Under the pieces are notes generated by a model. That model had not been told where the DNA came from, made no database searches, and saw only the letters and a program-made list of their open reading frames with translations. The translations under genes were made by a program, and so were the position numbers. From an uncultured Wenzhouxiangella sp. (lineage in GTDB: Bacteria > Pseudomonadota > Gammaproteobacteria > Xanthomonadales > Wenzhouxiangellaceae), in assembly GCA_913057255.1 (NCBI GenBank), contig CAJXNU010000006.1, forward strand, positions 1 to 33,853: a stretch of 33,853 bases of DNA. Direction: 5' to 3'. Positions 24,420 through 32,321 of the stretch are shown here, piece by piece (position 1 is the first letter of the stretch; every line of letters begins with the position of its first letter).

Positions 24420-27014
24420 GTGTCTAAGACCTACGACCCACAACAAATTGAGTCAGCCATCCAACAGCGCTGGCAAGCGCAAGGGGCTCACCGAGCCGAT
24501 CGCGGAGAGGGTGAGCGGTTTTATTGCCTGAGCATGTTTCCTTACCCTTCAGGTAAGTTGCACATGGGGCACATGCGCAACTACACCATCTGTGATGTGA
24601 TTTCGCGCTATCAAATCATGCAAGGCAAGCAGGTCTTGCAGCCCATGGGTTGGGATGCTTTTGGGTTGCCCGCCGAAAATGCAGCCATGGCCAACAAAGT
24701 GCCACCCGCTCAGTGGACCCGCGACAACATCGCGCACATGCGAGACCAGCTTAAAGCTTTGGGTTTTGCCATTGACTGGGATCGCGAATTGGCCACCTGC
24801 GACCCCAGCTACTACCGATGGAACCAATGGTTTTTCTTGCGTCTGTTAGAGCGTGGCGTGGCTTACCAAAAAACCGGCGTGGTCAATTGGGACCCAGTCG
24901 ATCAAACCGTCTTGGCCAATGAGCAGGTGGTAGACGGTCGGGGTTGGCGAACAGGGGCAGTCGTTGAAAAGCGAGAGATCCCTATGTACTACCTCCGAAT
25001 CACCGACTACGCCGATGATTTATTGACGGCTTTAGATGACCTACCCGGTTGGCCTGAGCGAGTCCGCACGATGCAAGCCAACTGGATTGGCAAAAGCGAG
25101 GGCGCGGAGGTCGTCTTTGAGTGTGGCGAGCACCGAATTGAGGTGTTCACCACGCGTCCCGATACCTTGATGGGGGCGACCTTTATGGCGGTGGCTGCCG
25201 AGCACCCCTTGGCCAAGGAAGCCAGTCAGGGCCGCCCTGACATTGAGGCCTTTATCGAGTCGTGCCAACAAGGCGGTGTCTCAGAAGCGGATTTGGCGAC
25301 TCAAGAGAAGCGGGGCATCGATACCGGTCTCAAGGCCACGCATCCACTCACTGGCGAGTCATTGCCAATCTTTATTGCCAACTATGTATTGATGAGCTAT
25401 GGTTCAGGCGCCGTGATGGCTGTTCCGGCACACGATGCGCGCGATTTCGAATTTGCGCTGCAATACAAGCTGCCGATCAAACCAGTGATTGGATTGCCCG
25501 ATGGTCGCGAATACGATGCGACTGAGTGGCATGAAGACTATGCGACGAAAACCGGATCGCTGGTTCATTCAGGACCCTATGATGGCTTGAGTTGCGCTGA
25601 GGGCTTCGAGGCCATTGTGGCCGATCTAGAAAAGAAAGGCGCGGGTCGTCGCACCACGCAATACCGTCTGCGTGACTGGGGCATTTCCAGACAGCGCTAC
25701 TGGGGTTGTCCCATCCCGATCATTCATTGCGATGACTGTGGCTCGGTGCCTGTGCCCGATGAGGACTTGCCCGTGGTGTTGCCAGAGGATTTGGTGCCAG
25801 ATGGCTCAGGCAATCCATTGAATCGGTGCGAATCTTTTTTGAATGTGGACTGTCCCAAATGTGGGCGAGCAGCCAAGCGTGAGACCGACACCATGGATAC
25901 CTTTGTCGACTCCTCTTGGTATTTTCTTCGCTACACCTGTCCAGATAATTCAGAGGCGATGGTCGATCACCAGACGCAGTCTTGGATGCCAGTCAATCAA
26001 TACATTGGTGGCATTGAACACGCCATCTTGCATCTGCTCTATGCGCGTTTTTGGACGCGACTGATGAAAGATGAGGGGCTGGTTCAAATCAGCGAGCCGT
26101 TTGAGCATCTGCTGACACAAGGCATGGTGCTGGCAGAGACCTACTATCGTGAGGACGATTCAGGGCGCAGGCAGTGGTTCAACCCCAAAGACGTTGAAAC
26201 CGAACATGATGCCAAAGGCCGCGTGGTGTCGGCTCACTTGATCAGCGATGGACAAGCCGTCATCCCTGGCGGGGTCGAAAAAATGGCCAAGTCTAAGAAC
26301 AATGGCGTCGATCCTGCCGAGTTGGTGGCACGCTATGGGGCCGATACGGTTCGTTTGTTCTCGATGTTTGCCGCACCCCCAGAACAGTCATTGGAATGGT
26401 CCGATGCCGGTGTGGAGGGTGCTTGGCGATTTTTGAAACGCATGTGGACAGGCGTGCAAGCCCATGTCGATGCCCACCCATCGGTTGATGCGAGTCGTGG
26501 TGAGGGCATTGAGCGACAAGAAGCGCTTGATCTTCGTCGGCAGTTGCACGAGGCCATTAAAAAAGTGGGCGATGATTTTGGGCGTCGTTATGCGTTCAAT
26601 ACAGCCATTGCTGCGGTGATGGCGCTGTCCAATGAAATTGCCAAGTTTGAGGCCAACAACGAGGCCGAAGTCGCTTTGGTTCAGGAGTGTTGGGAGGGGG
26701 TGGTGATGATGATTGCGCCCGTCACCCCGCACATCAGCGAAGCGCTGTGGAATACGCTTGGGCACAACAGCTCGGTATTTGCCACCGGTTGGCCAAGGTG
26801 TGATGAATCGGCTTTGGTTCGCCAACAGATCACCATGGTGATTCAGGTCAATGGAAAGGTCAGAGACCGCATGGATGTGGCCCCCGGGTTGGATCAAGAC
26901 TCGATTGAGAGCTTGGCCAAAAACTCTGAGAACACCGCGCGCTTTTTGGACGGAAAGACCATTCGGAAAGTCATTGTGGTGCCCGATAAACTGGTCAATA
27001 TCGTGGCCACCTGA
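24420..27014 (+). CDS. leuS: Leucyl-tRNA synthetase
   Basis: A class I synthetase charging tRNA-Leu, 864 aa (E. coli 860). The HIGH-type motif is HMGH (48-51) within [30 protein letters not shown] and the zinc-region WNQWFFLRL follow. The CP1 editing domain has [13 protein letters not shown] and [18 protein letters not shown], with its Thr-rich and Asp residues. The catalytic core has [13 protein letters not shown]-type ([13 protein letters not shown]). The KMSKS loop reads KMAKS (621-625). The C-terminal domain ends in the VQVNGKVRD-type motif ([12 protein letters not shown]). GTG 24420 is chosen because it begins [12 protein letters not shown] as in the family and has AAAGG at 24406-24410; a GTG at 24393 is open upstream. 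lptE starts one base after the stop. Confidence 0.96.
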   Translation: MSKTYDPQQIESAIQQRWQAQGAHRADRGEGERFYCLSMFPYPSGKLHMGHMRNYTICDVISRYQIMQGKQVLQPMGWDAFGLPAENAAMANKVPPAQWTRDNIAHMRDQLKALGFAIDWDRELATCDPSYYRWNQWFFLRLLERGVAYQKTGVVNWDPVDQTVLANEQVVDGRGWRTGAVVEKREIPMYYLRITDYADDLLTALDDLPGWPERVRTMQANWIGKSEGAEVVFECGEHRIEVFTTRPDTLMGATFMAVAAEHPLAKEASQGRPDIEAFIESCQQGGVSEADLATQEKRGIDTGLKATHPLTGESLPIFIANYVLMSYGSGAVMAVPAHDARDFEFALQYKLPIKPVIGLPDGREYDATEWHEDYATKTGSLVHSGPYDGLSCAEGFEAIVADLEKKGAGRRTTQYRLRDWGISRQRYWGCPIPIIHCDDCGSVPVPDEDLPVVLPEDLVPDGSGNPLNRCESFLNVDCPKCGRAAKRETDTMDTFVDSSWYFLRYTCPDNSEAMVDHQTQSWMPVNQYIGGIEHAILHLLYARFWTRLMKDEGLVQISEPFEHLLTQGMVLAETYYREDDSGRRQWFNPKDVETEHDAKGRVVSAHLISDGQAVIPGGVEKMAKSKNNGVDPAELVARYGADTVRLFSMFAAPPEQSLEWSDAGVEGAWRFLKRMWTGVQAHVDAHPSVDASRGEGIERQEALDLRRQLHEAIKKVGDDFGRRYAFNTAIAAVMALSNEIAKFEANNEAEVALVQECWEGVVMMIAPVTPHISEALWNTLGHNSSVFATGWPRCDESALVRQQITMVIQVNGKVRDRMDVAPGLDQDSIESLAKNSENTARFLDGKTIRKVIVVPDKLVNIVAT

Positions 27015-27015
27015 A

Positions 27016-27594
27016 ATGACCACTCACGGCATGTTGCATATAAAGACACAGGCACTGCGGGTGCATCACTGGGTGTTGATGGTCATCTTGGCCATCGCGC
27101 TTGGTGGGTGTGGTTTTCAGCTCAGAGGTCAAGTCGATTTGCCCGATGCCATGCGGCTCATCCGCGTGACTTCGCCAGATAACACCACCGATTTTGTTCG
27201 TGAGTTGAGTGCGCAGCTACGGGCCAATGGTGTGCAATTGACCAATGGTACGGCGCCCAAGGCATCCAGCTTGCAGATCAAACGAGAGCGGGTCTATCGT
27301 GAAGCACTGACCATTTCGCAAGATGCCCGAGTGCGTGAGTATATTCTCTATCTCGAGGTTCAATTTGATTTCCTAGATTCAGAGGGTCAACCCATTATCC
27401 AAAACGAGGTGATTCGTTTATCTCGCGACTATCGTTTCAATGACCAAGCGATCTTAGGCTCCAGTCGGGAAGAAGAGATATTGGCTGAAGACTTGGCTCG
27501 CGCACTGGCCTCCATCATCGTTCGTCAATTGGCGAGCCGATTGGGCGGTTCACCTGCCAAGACATCTGTCCATCAGGAAAACACGTCTCAATGA
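27016..27594 (+). CDS. lptE: LPS-assembly lipoprotein LptE
   Basis: LptE is the outer-membrane lipoprotein that plugs the LptD barrel and helps insert lipopolysaccharide. The 192-aa precursor has a lipoprotein signal ending in LGGC (Cys32), followed by GFQLRGQVDLPDAM, the standard LptE start. SLQIKRERVYREAL, LEVQFDFLDSEG and SREEEILAEDLARALASIIVRQL further on are LptE-like. ATG 27016 lies one base after the leuS stop; ATG 27031 is an alternative giving a shorter signal. Its place between leuS and holA is the conserved gammaproteobacterial order. The stop overlaps holA (ATGA). Confidence 0.93.
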   Translation: MTTHGMLHIKTQALRVHHWVLMVILAIALGGCGFQLRGQVDLPDAMRLIRVTSPDNTTDFVRELSAQLRANGVQLTNGTAPKASSLQIKRERVYREALTISQDARVREYILYLEVQFDFLDSEGQPIIQNEVIRLSRDYRFNDQAILGSSREEEILAEDLARALASIIVRQLASRLGGSPAKTSVHQENTSQ

Positions 27595-28649
27595 AGGTTT
27601 TTCCCGATCGTTTGCCCGCCACACTAGAGAGCCCGTTGGCGAGCGTGTATTTGGTGGCGGGTCCTGAAGCGCTGCTGGTTGAAGAAGCCACCGATGCCAT
27701 TCGGTCTGCGGCAAGGGCCCAAGGCGTCAGCGAGAGGGTGGTATTGGATGCCGCAGGTCGCTTTGACTGGGATTCGCTGACTCAATCCACAGAGACGGGG
27801 TCATTGTTTGCATCGCGCCGATTGGTGGAATTGAACTTGCCCACTGGCAAACCCGGCAAAGAGGGTGGCAGTGCGCTAAGAGAGTGGGTGGGTGAGCCAA
27901 GAGATGATGTCTTGCTCATCAAATGTGCTGCTTGGGAAATGGCCAGTGAGAAAAGCGTTTGGTTCAAAGCGCTTGATCAGGCAGGGGTGTTTGTGCCCTG
28001 TTGGGCCGTGAAGCCCCATCAGTTGCCGAAATGGATTGTGGCGAGACTCCGCTCTCGCGGTTTGAGTATTGATGGACCCGGTGCGCAGTTTTTGGCCGAT
28101 CGGCTGGAGGGCAATTTACTGGCGGCCGCTCAAGAAGTCGAGCGTCTGGCCTTGTTCTATCCCCAAAATCATCGCTTGAGCTTGGCGGAGCTCAAAGAGG
28201 CCGTATCCGACAATGCCCGATTCGATGCATATAGACTCACAGAGCTGGTGTTGACCGGCCAAAGTGGGGCAGCGCTTCGCTGCGTTCGGGGTTTGTTCGA
28301 AACCGATGTCTATAAGCCGTTGGTCGTCTCGGCGCTGTCTCGTGAGCTACAGACCCTGGGATCGTTTTTGCTTTTGTCAAAATCCGTGGGCGAACAACAA
28401 GCCTTCCAAAAACTTGGGGTATGGCAGAGTCGACAAGGTCCACTGCAAATGGCGGCTAGACGTTTATCTGTTGAGCATTTGACCGAGGCAATGGTGCAGT
28501 TATCCGTTTTAGACAGGATGTCAAAATCTAGCCAATCGGTTTATTTCTGGATCACATTGGAGCGGGTGTGCGTCGCCTTGTGCACAGGTGAGTCCATGGC
28601 TCTTGTGGGCACCTCACTCACCGATGAGGGAATCGGTCATGTCGCCTAG
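27591..28649 (+). CDS. holA: DNA polymerase III subunit delta (HolA)
   Basis: HolA is the wrench subunit of the clamp loader and opens the beta sliding clamp. The 352-aa protein (E. coli 343) shows the AAA+-like fold without a working Walker A: VYLVAGPEALLVEEATDAIR, a variable middle with WFKALDQAGVFVPCWAVKPHQLPKWI, and the third-domain LEGNLLAAAQEVERLALFYP and VSDNARFDAYRLTELVLTGQ motifs that identify delta. The ATG overlaps the lptE stop by 4 bases, and the 3' end overlaps nadD by 11 bases. The operon order leuS-lptE-holA-nadD supports the call. Confidence 0.94.
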   Translation: MKVFPDRLPATLESPLASVYLVAGPEALLVEEATDAIRSAARAQGVSERVVLDAAGRFDWDSLTQSTETGSLFASRRLVELNLPTGKPGKEGGSALREWVGEPRDDVLLIKCAAWEMASEKSVWFKALDQAGVFVPCWAVKPHQLPKWIVARLRSRGLSIDGPGAQFLADRLEGNLLAAAQEVERLALFYPQNHRLSLAELKEAVSDNARFDAYRLTELVLTGQSGAALRCVRGLFETDVYKPLVVSALSRELQTLGSFLLLSKSVGEQQAFQKLGVWQSRQGPLQMAARRLSVEHLTEAMVQLSVLDRMSKSSQSVYFWITLERVCVALCTGESMALVGTSLTDEGIGHVA

Positions 28650-29340
28650 ACCAGCTCAATCAAGAAACCCGATCCAAAACCGTGCAGTGGCTGTTTTTGG
28701 AGGCACGTTCGATCCGGTACATCACGGCCATCTGCGGGCAGCTGCTGAAGTCAGTGAGTGGTTAAAAGTCAGTGACTTTCGTCTGGTACCGGTGGGATCT
28801 CCACCGCATCGCAGTCAAACCTATGCATCGGCTTTTCATCGCTTGGCGATGCTGGAGTTGGCCTTGGCACCGTATCAAGATCTCACGGTGGATGACCGAG
28901 AGGTCCGTCGTGGGGGCACCTCTTACATGGTCGATACCTTGAGAAGCATTCGCCAAGACGTCGGCGATGTGCCCGTCTTTTTGTGCTTGGGGCAGGATGC
29001 AGCCAATCGACTCGATACCTGGCGTGATTGGAAAGCGCTGTTCGATTTGGCCCACTTGGTGGTGATGACACGTCCAGACTCTCAATCCAATTATCCACCT
29101 GAGCTCGATGCCTATATTTCCGAGCGACGGGTGGACAGGACAAGGGACTTGGTCAGCACGCCCGCTGGCGGAGTGCGGCACGTTGAAGTCACCCAGTTGG
29201 CCATCTCTTCGACCCATATTCGCGCTCAAGTGGCCCAAGGTCATAGCCCGCGGTTTCTCTTGCCTGCGACGGTGTTGACCTATATCAACAAACACGGCCT
29301 GTATCGGACGAGCACGCCTTCCAAAGACAAGGTAAAATAA
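28639..29340 (+). CDS. nadD: Nicotinate-nucleotide adenylyltransferase (NadD)
   Basis: NadD adenylates nicotinate mononucleotide in NAD synthesis. The nucleotidyltransferase signature [12 protein letters not shown] (21-32) and the ISSTHIR motif (189-195) are intact. VPVGSPPHR (substrate recognition), MVDTLRSIR and [17 protein letters not shown] fit NadD. I chose ATG 28639 (233 aa) because GAGGGAA stands at a good distance upstream. In-frame ATGs further up (28588 onward) lie deep in holA and add nothing family-like. The overlap with the holA end is 11 bases. rsfS follows after about 50 bases. Confidence 0.94.
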   Translation: MSPRPAQSRNPIQNRAVAVFGGTFDPVHHGHLRAAAEVSEWLKVSDFRLVPVGSPPHRSQTYASAFHRLAMLELALAPYQDLTVDDREVRRGGTSYMVDTLRSIRQDVGDVPVFLCLGQDAANRLDTWRDWKALFDLAHLVVMTRPDSQSNYPPELDAYISERRVDRTRDLVSTPAGGVRHVEVTQLAISSTHIRAQVAQGHSPRFLLPATVLTYINKHGLYRTSTPSKDKVK

Positions 29341-29393
29341 AGCCACATGCAATATTCCAATCCCAGAGAGCGCAGTTGAGTTCAGAGACGACG

Positions 29394-29744
29394 ATGTCTG
29401 CTTCGGCATTGCGTGACTTTGTAGTCACCGTGTTGGAGGACATGAAAGGCGAGCAGATCGAAGTCATTGACTTAACCGATCGCAATTCATTCGCTGACTA
29501 TCTAGTCATTGCCAGCGGCAACTCCACCCGTCAAGTCAAAGCGATGGCTGAGCGCGTGGTTGAACGGGCCAAGCAAAATGGCATCCGTCCCATGGGCATC
29601 GAAGGCGAGCGCGAGGGAGAGTGGGTATTGGTGGATCTATGTGATGTGGTTGTGCACGTCATGCTGCCTCAGACCCGCGCTTTTTATAACCTTGAGAAAT
29701 TGTGGTCGACACCACCCAGCGCGCGCAGCAATGCCAGAGGTTAA
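29394..29744 (+). CDS. rsfS: Ribosome silencing factor RsfS
   Basis: RsfS (YbeB, Iojap family) binds ribosomal protein L14 and blocks subunit joining when nutrients are scarce. The 116-aa product has [64 protein letters not shown] and [16 protein letters not shown], matching the family from end to end. ATG 29394 gives the usual start ([11 protein letters not shown]); TTG 29376 is an in-frame option with AGAGAG upstream. It lies between nadD and rlmH, the conserved order. Confidence 0.95.
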   Translation: MSASALRDFVVTVLEDMKGEQIEVIDLTDRNSFADYLVIASGNSTRQVKAMAERVVERAKQNGIRPMGIEGEREGEWVLVDLCDVVVHVMLPQTRAFYNLEKLWSTPPSARSNARG

Positions 29745-29749
29745 GCGCC

Positions 29750-30214
29750 GTGAAACTAGACGTTGTCAGTGTCGGTACCCGCATGCCGTCGTGGCTTTTA
29801 GAGGGCTGGCAAGACTACGCCCGTAGAATGCCACCGCATATGCCACTTCAATTGATTGAAGTGGATGCCGCTCATCCCAAAGAACCCAAACGTGCTGAAG
29901 TGGAGGCAGATCGCCTGCTGGCCAAGTGCCCGCCACGGTCTCGACGCGTGGCGCTCCAAGGCGGGCCCAATGCTTGGTCAACAGAAAAGCTGCACGACGC
30001 CATGGAGCGATGGCTTCATGATGGGGATGGGGTGTGCTTTTTTATTGGTGGCGCTGATGGCCTAGCGCGCACCTTGGTCGAAGCATGCGATGAGCGCTGG
30101 TCACTGGGTCCAGCGGTCTTTCCTCATATGTTGGTTAGGGTAATGGTGGCCGAGCAACTTTATCGAGCCTGGACCATCAGCCAAGGCCATCCTTATCACC
30201 GAGGTGATGGATGA
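29750..30214 (+). CDS. rlmH: 23S rRNA (pseudouridine1915-N3)-methyltransferase RlmH
   Basis: RlmH methylates pseudouridine 1915 of 23S rRNA in 70S ribosomes. It is a minimal SPOUT enzyme of 154 aa (E. coli 155). The knot motifs FFIGGADGL (97-105) and FPHMLVRVMVAEQLYRAWTI, and the terminal HPYHR, are typical. GTG 29750 gives MKLDVVSVGTRMPSW, matching E. coli MKLQLVAVGTKMPDW. AGAGG lies about 10 bases upstream. The frame is open further upstream but overlaps rsfS without family similarity. The stop overlaps maf (ATGA). Confidence 0.95.
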   Translation: MKLDVVSVGTRMPSWLLEGWQDYARRMPPHMPLQLIEVDAAHPKEPKRAEVEADRLLAKCPPRSRRVALQGGPNAWSTEKLHDAMERWLHDGDGVCFFIGGADGLARTLVEACDERWSLGPAVFPHMLVRVMVAEQLYRAWTISQGHPYHRGDG

Positions 30215-30819
30215 GTGTCTCTTTGATCTTGGCCTCGGCCTCGCCTCGGCGTGCCGATCTCTTAAAACGCTTCGGCCTCCCATTCACCATTGAGCCGGCC
30301 GATATTGACGAACAGCCCATCGCCGGTGAGTCGGGCCCAGCGCTAATTCGGCGAGTGGCCAGAGAAAAAGCGCAGGCGGTCCGAGGTCAGTGCCCCAACC
30401 ATCACGTGCTGGGCTCCGATACGGGCGTATTGCTGGATCAAGCGTTCATGGGCAAACCAGCAAGTAGTGATGAGGCTTTTCAGATGTTGGAGAGGCTGTC
30501 CGGTCGAAGCCATGAAGTCAGTTCAGCGGTGTGCATCATCACCCCTGAAGGGGACGTGCTGGAAGCGTTTGCCACCACCACCGTGTGGTTGGCCACCTTA
30601 CCAAAAACATGGATTGAGGCCTATGTGGCCAGTGGTGATCCAATGGACAAAGCGGGTGCTTATGCCATCCAAAATGAAGCCGGTTTGTTTGTCTCGCGCA
30701 TTGAGGGCAGTTACAGCAATGTGGTGGGCCTCCCACTCTATGAAACAGGCCAGTTGTTGCGCCGTGCAGGCTTATGGCATCCTGAGCGATTAACACTTGC
30801 CAAGAGAGCCCCAGTTTGA
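30211..30819 (+). CDS. Maf family nucleotide pyrophosphatase (dTTP/UTP type, YhdE-like)
   Basis: Maf proteins hydrolyse non-canonical or selected nucleoside triphosphates to the monophosphates. The 202-aa product has the P-loop-like SASPRR (9-14), the catalytic SDTGV (Asp70) and the ASGDPMDKAGAYAIQ and SYSNVVGLPLYET motifs. The DKAGAYAIQ form and the place directly before rng point to the YhdE (dTTP/UTP) type rather than YceF (7-methyl-GTP). The ATG overlaps the rlmH stop, and its stop overlaps the rng TTG, both by 4 bases or less. Confidence 0.92.
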   Translation: MSVSLILASASPRRADLLKRFGLPFTIEPADIDEQPIAGESGPALIRRVAREKAQAVRGQCPNHHVLGSDTGVLLDQAFMGKPASSDEAFQMLERLSGRSHEVSSAVCIITPEGDVLEAFATTTVWLATLPKTWIEAYVASGDPMDKAGAYAIQNEAGLFVSRIEGSYSNVVGLPLYETGQLLRRAGLWHPERLTLAKRAPV

Positions 30820-32312
30820 GTGATGAAATACTAATCAACGTCACACCGACAGAATGTCGAGTGGCGGCTGTTGAGAGCGGTCTGGTCCAAGAGCTGTATC
30901 TGGAGAGACGGGACGTGATCAGCTATGTCGGCAACATCTACATGGGCCGGGTTGAGCGAGTGTTGCCTGGCATGCAGGCAGCATTCATCCATATTGGTCT
31001 GGCCCGTACTGCTTTCTTGCATATCGCCGATTTGTTGCCGCGCAACGTCGATGAGCTCACCGAGGAGGGCGTTGAAGGCGAGGCGGCGACTGAGACCAAA
31101 CCCATGCCCGCGATCAGTGATCTGCTTAACCAGGGACAAGTCTTGCCGGTGCAAGTCATGAAAGACCCATTGGGCAGTAAGGGGGCAAGACTCACAACAC
31201 AGCTGAGCATTCCCTCGCGCTATTTGGTGTTATTGCCCACCTCAACGCACATTGGGGTCTCTGTTCGGATTGAGGATGAGGGCGAGCGTGAACGTCTTAA
31301 GCAAATGATAGAGACCTTGATCGGTCCTGAACCGGCCATGGGTTTTATTGTCAGAACCAATGCAGAAGGTGTGGCAGAAGACGCCCTCAAAAGTGATTTG
31401 GAGTATTTGCTCAAACGCTGGGAGCGCGTGGTTCAAGACCAAAAGTCGGCCACAGAAACGCAATGTGTCTATGAGGATTTGTCGCTGCCCTATCGGTCTT
31501 TGCGAGATTTGATGCATGCAAGAATCGATAAAGTGCGAATCGATGATGCCTCAACTTACGAAGGTGCCATCCGCTTTGCCAAAGAATTCTTCTCAGATTG
31601 GGTCGATCGCATTGAGCATTACACGGCAGCGAGGCCCCTATTCGACCTCTATGGGGTGGAGTCTGAGATTGAGCGGGCGCTGAGCCGAACCACGCCATTG
31701 AAATCGGGTGGTCATCTCACCATTGATCAAACCGAGGCGATGACCACGGTGGATGTAAACACCGGCGGTTATGTTGGCATCAAAAACCCAGAAGAGACCA
31801 TCTTCAAGACCAATTTGGAGGCGGCACAAGCCATCGCCCGTCAACTTCGGCTCAGAAACTTAGGCGGAATCATCATTGTCGATTTCATTGACATGACCAA
31901 TGAAGAGCACAAGCGACAGGTGCTTCGTGTGCTGACCCATGCCCTAGAACGTGATCCGGCCAGAACGTCGGTCTCTGACATCTCCCCGTTGGGACTGGTG
32001 GAGATGACACGCAAACGAACCACACAAAGCCTGGAGCAGCGCTTGTGTGAGCCCTGCCGTGTCTGCGGTGGAACCGGTCGGGTGAAAACCGTCGAAACGG
32101 TCTGCTCGGAAGTGTTTAGAGAAGTGGTGAGAGCCACTCGCCAATTTGAAACGGGACAGCTTCAAGTGATGGCATCGCCCGGTGTGATTGATTGTATTTT
32201 GGATGAGCACGATGCCACGGTGGCTGAGCTCACTGACAAGCTTGGAACGGCCATTCGCTTTCAGCCCCACAGTGACTATGCATCGGATCAATTCGACGTC
32301 GTCTTACTTTGA
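30816..32312 (+). CDS. rng: Ribonuclease G
   Basis: RNase G is an endoribonuclease of the RNase E/G family that matures the 5' end of 16S rRNA and degrades some mRNAs. The 498-aa protein (E. coli 489) has the N-terminal S1 domain (VGNIYMGRVERVLPGMQAAFIHIG) and the catalytic DNase I-like region with metal-binding Asp313 (TTVDVNTGGYVG) and Asp356 (IIIVDFIDM). A Cys cluster follows, CEPCRVCGGTGR (411-422), corresponding to the Zn-link. The C-terminus lacks the degradosome scaffold of RNase E, so it is RNase G. TTG 30816 overlaps the maf stop (TTGA) and begins MSDEILINVTPTECRVA as in the family. Confidence 0.96.
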   Translation: MSDEILINVTPTECRVAAVESGLVQELYLERRDVISYVGNIYMGRVERVLPGMQAAFIHIGLARTAFLHIADLLPRNVDELTEEGVEGEAATETKPMPAISDLLNQGQVLPVQVMKDPLGSKGARLTTQLSIPSRYLVLLPTSTHIGVSVRIEDEGERERLKQMIETLIGPEPAMGFIVRTNAEGVAEDALKSDLEYLLKRWERVVQDQKSATETQCVYEDLSLPYRSLRDLMHARIDKVRIDDASTYEGAIRFAKEFFSDWVDRIEHYTAARPLFDLYGVESEIERALSRTTPLKSGGHLTIDQTEAMTTVDVNTGGYVGIKNPEETIFKTNLEAAQAIARQLRLRNLGGIIIVDFIDMTNEEHKRQVLRVLTHALERDPARTSVSDISPLGLVEMTRKRTTQSLEQRLCEPCRVCGGTGRVKTVETVCSEVFREVVRATRQFETGQLQVMASPGVIDCILDEHDATVAELTDKLGTAIRFQPHSDYASDQFDVVLL

Positions 32313-32321
32313 GGTGAGTCT

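Noticed and set aside
26388-27023. A 211-codon minus-strand frame opposite the end of leuS
   Set aside because: It lies wholly opposite strong leuS coding sequence, has no ribosome-binding site, and its composition is what the antisense of a leuS frame would give. The same holds for the long antisense frames at 427-786, 16826-17401 and 28762-29409.
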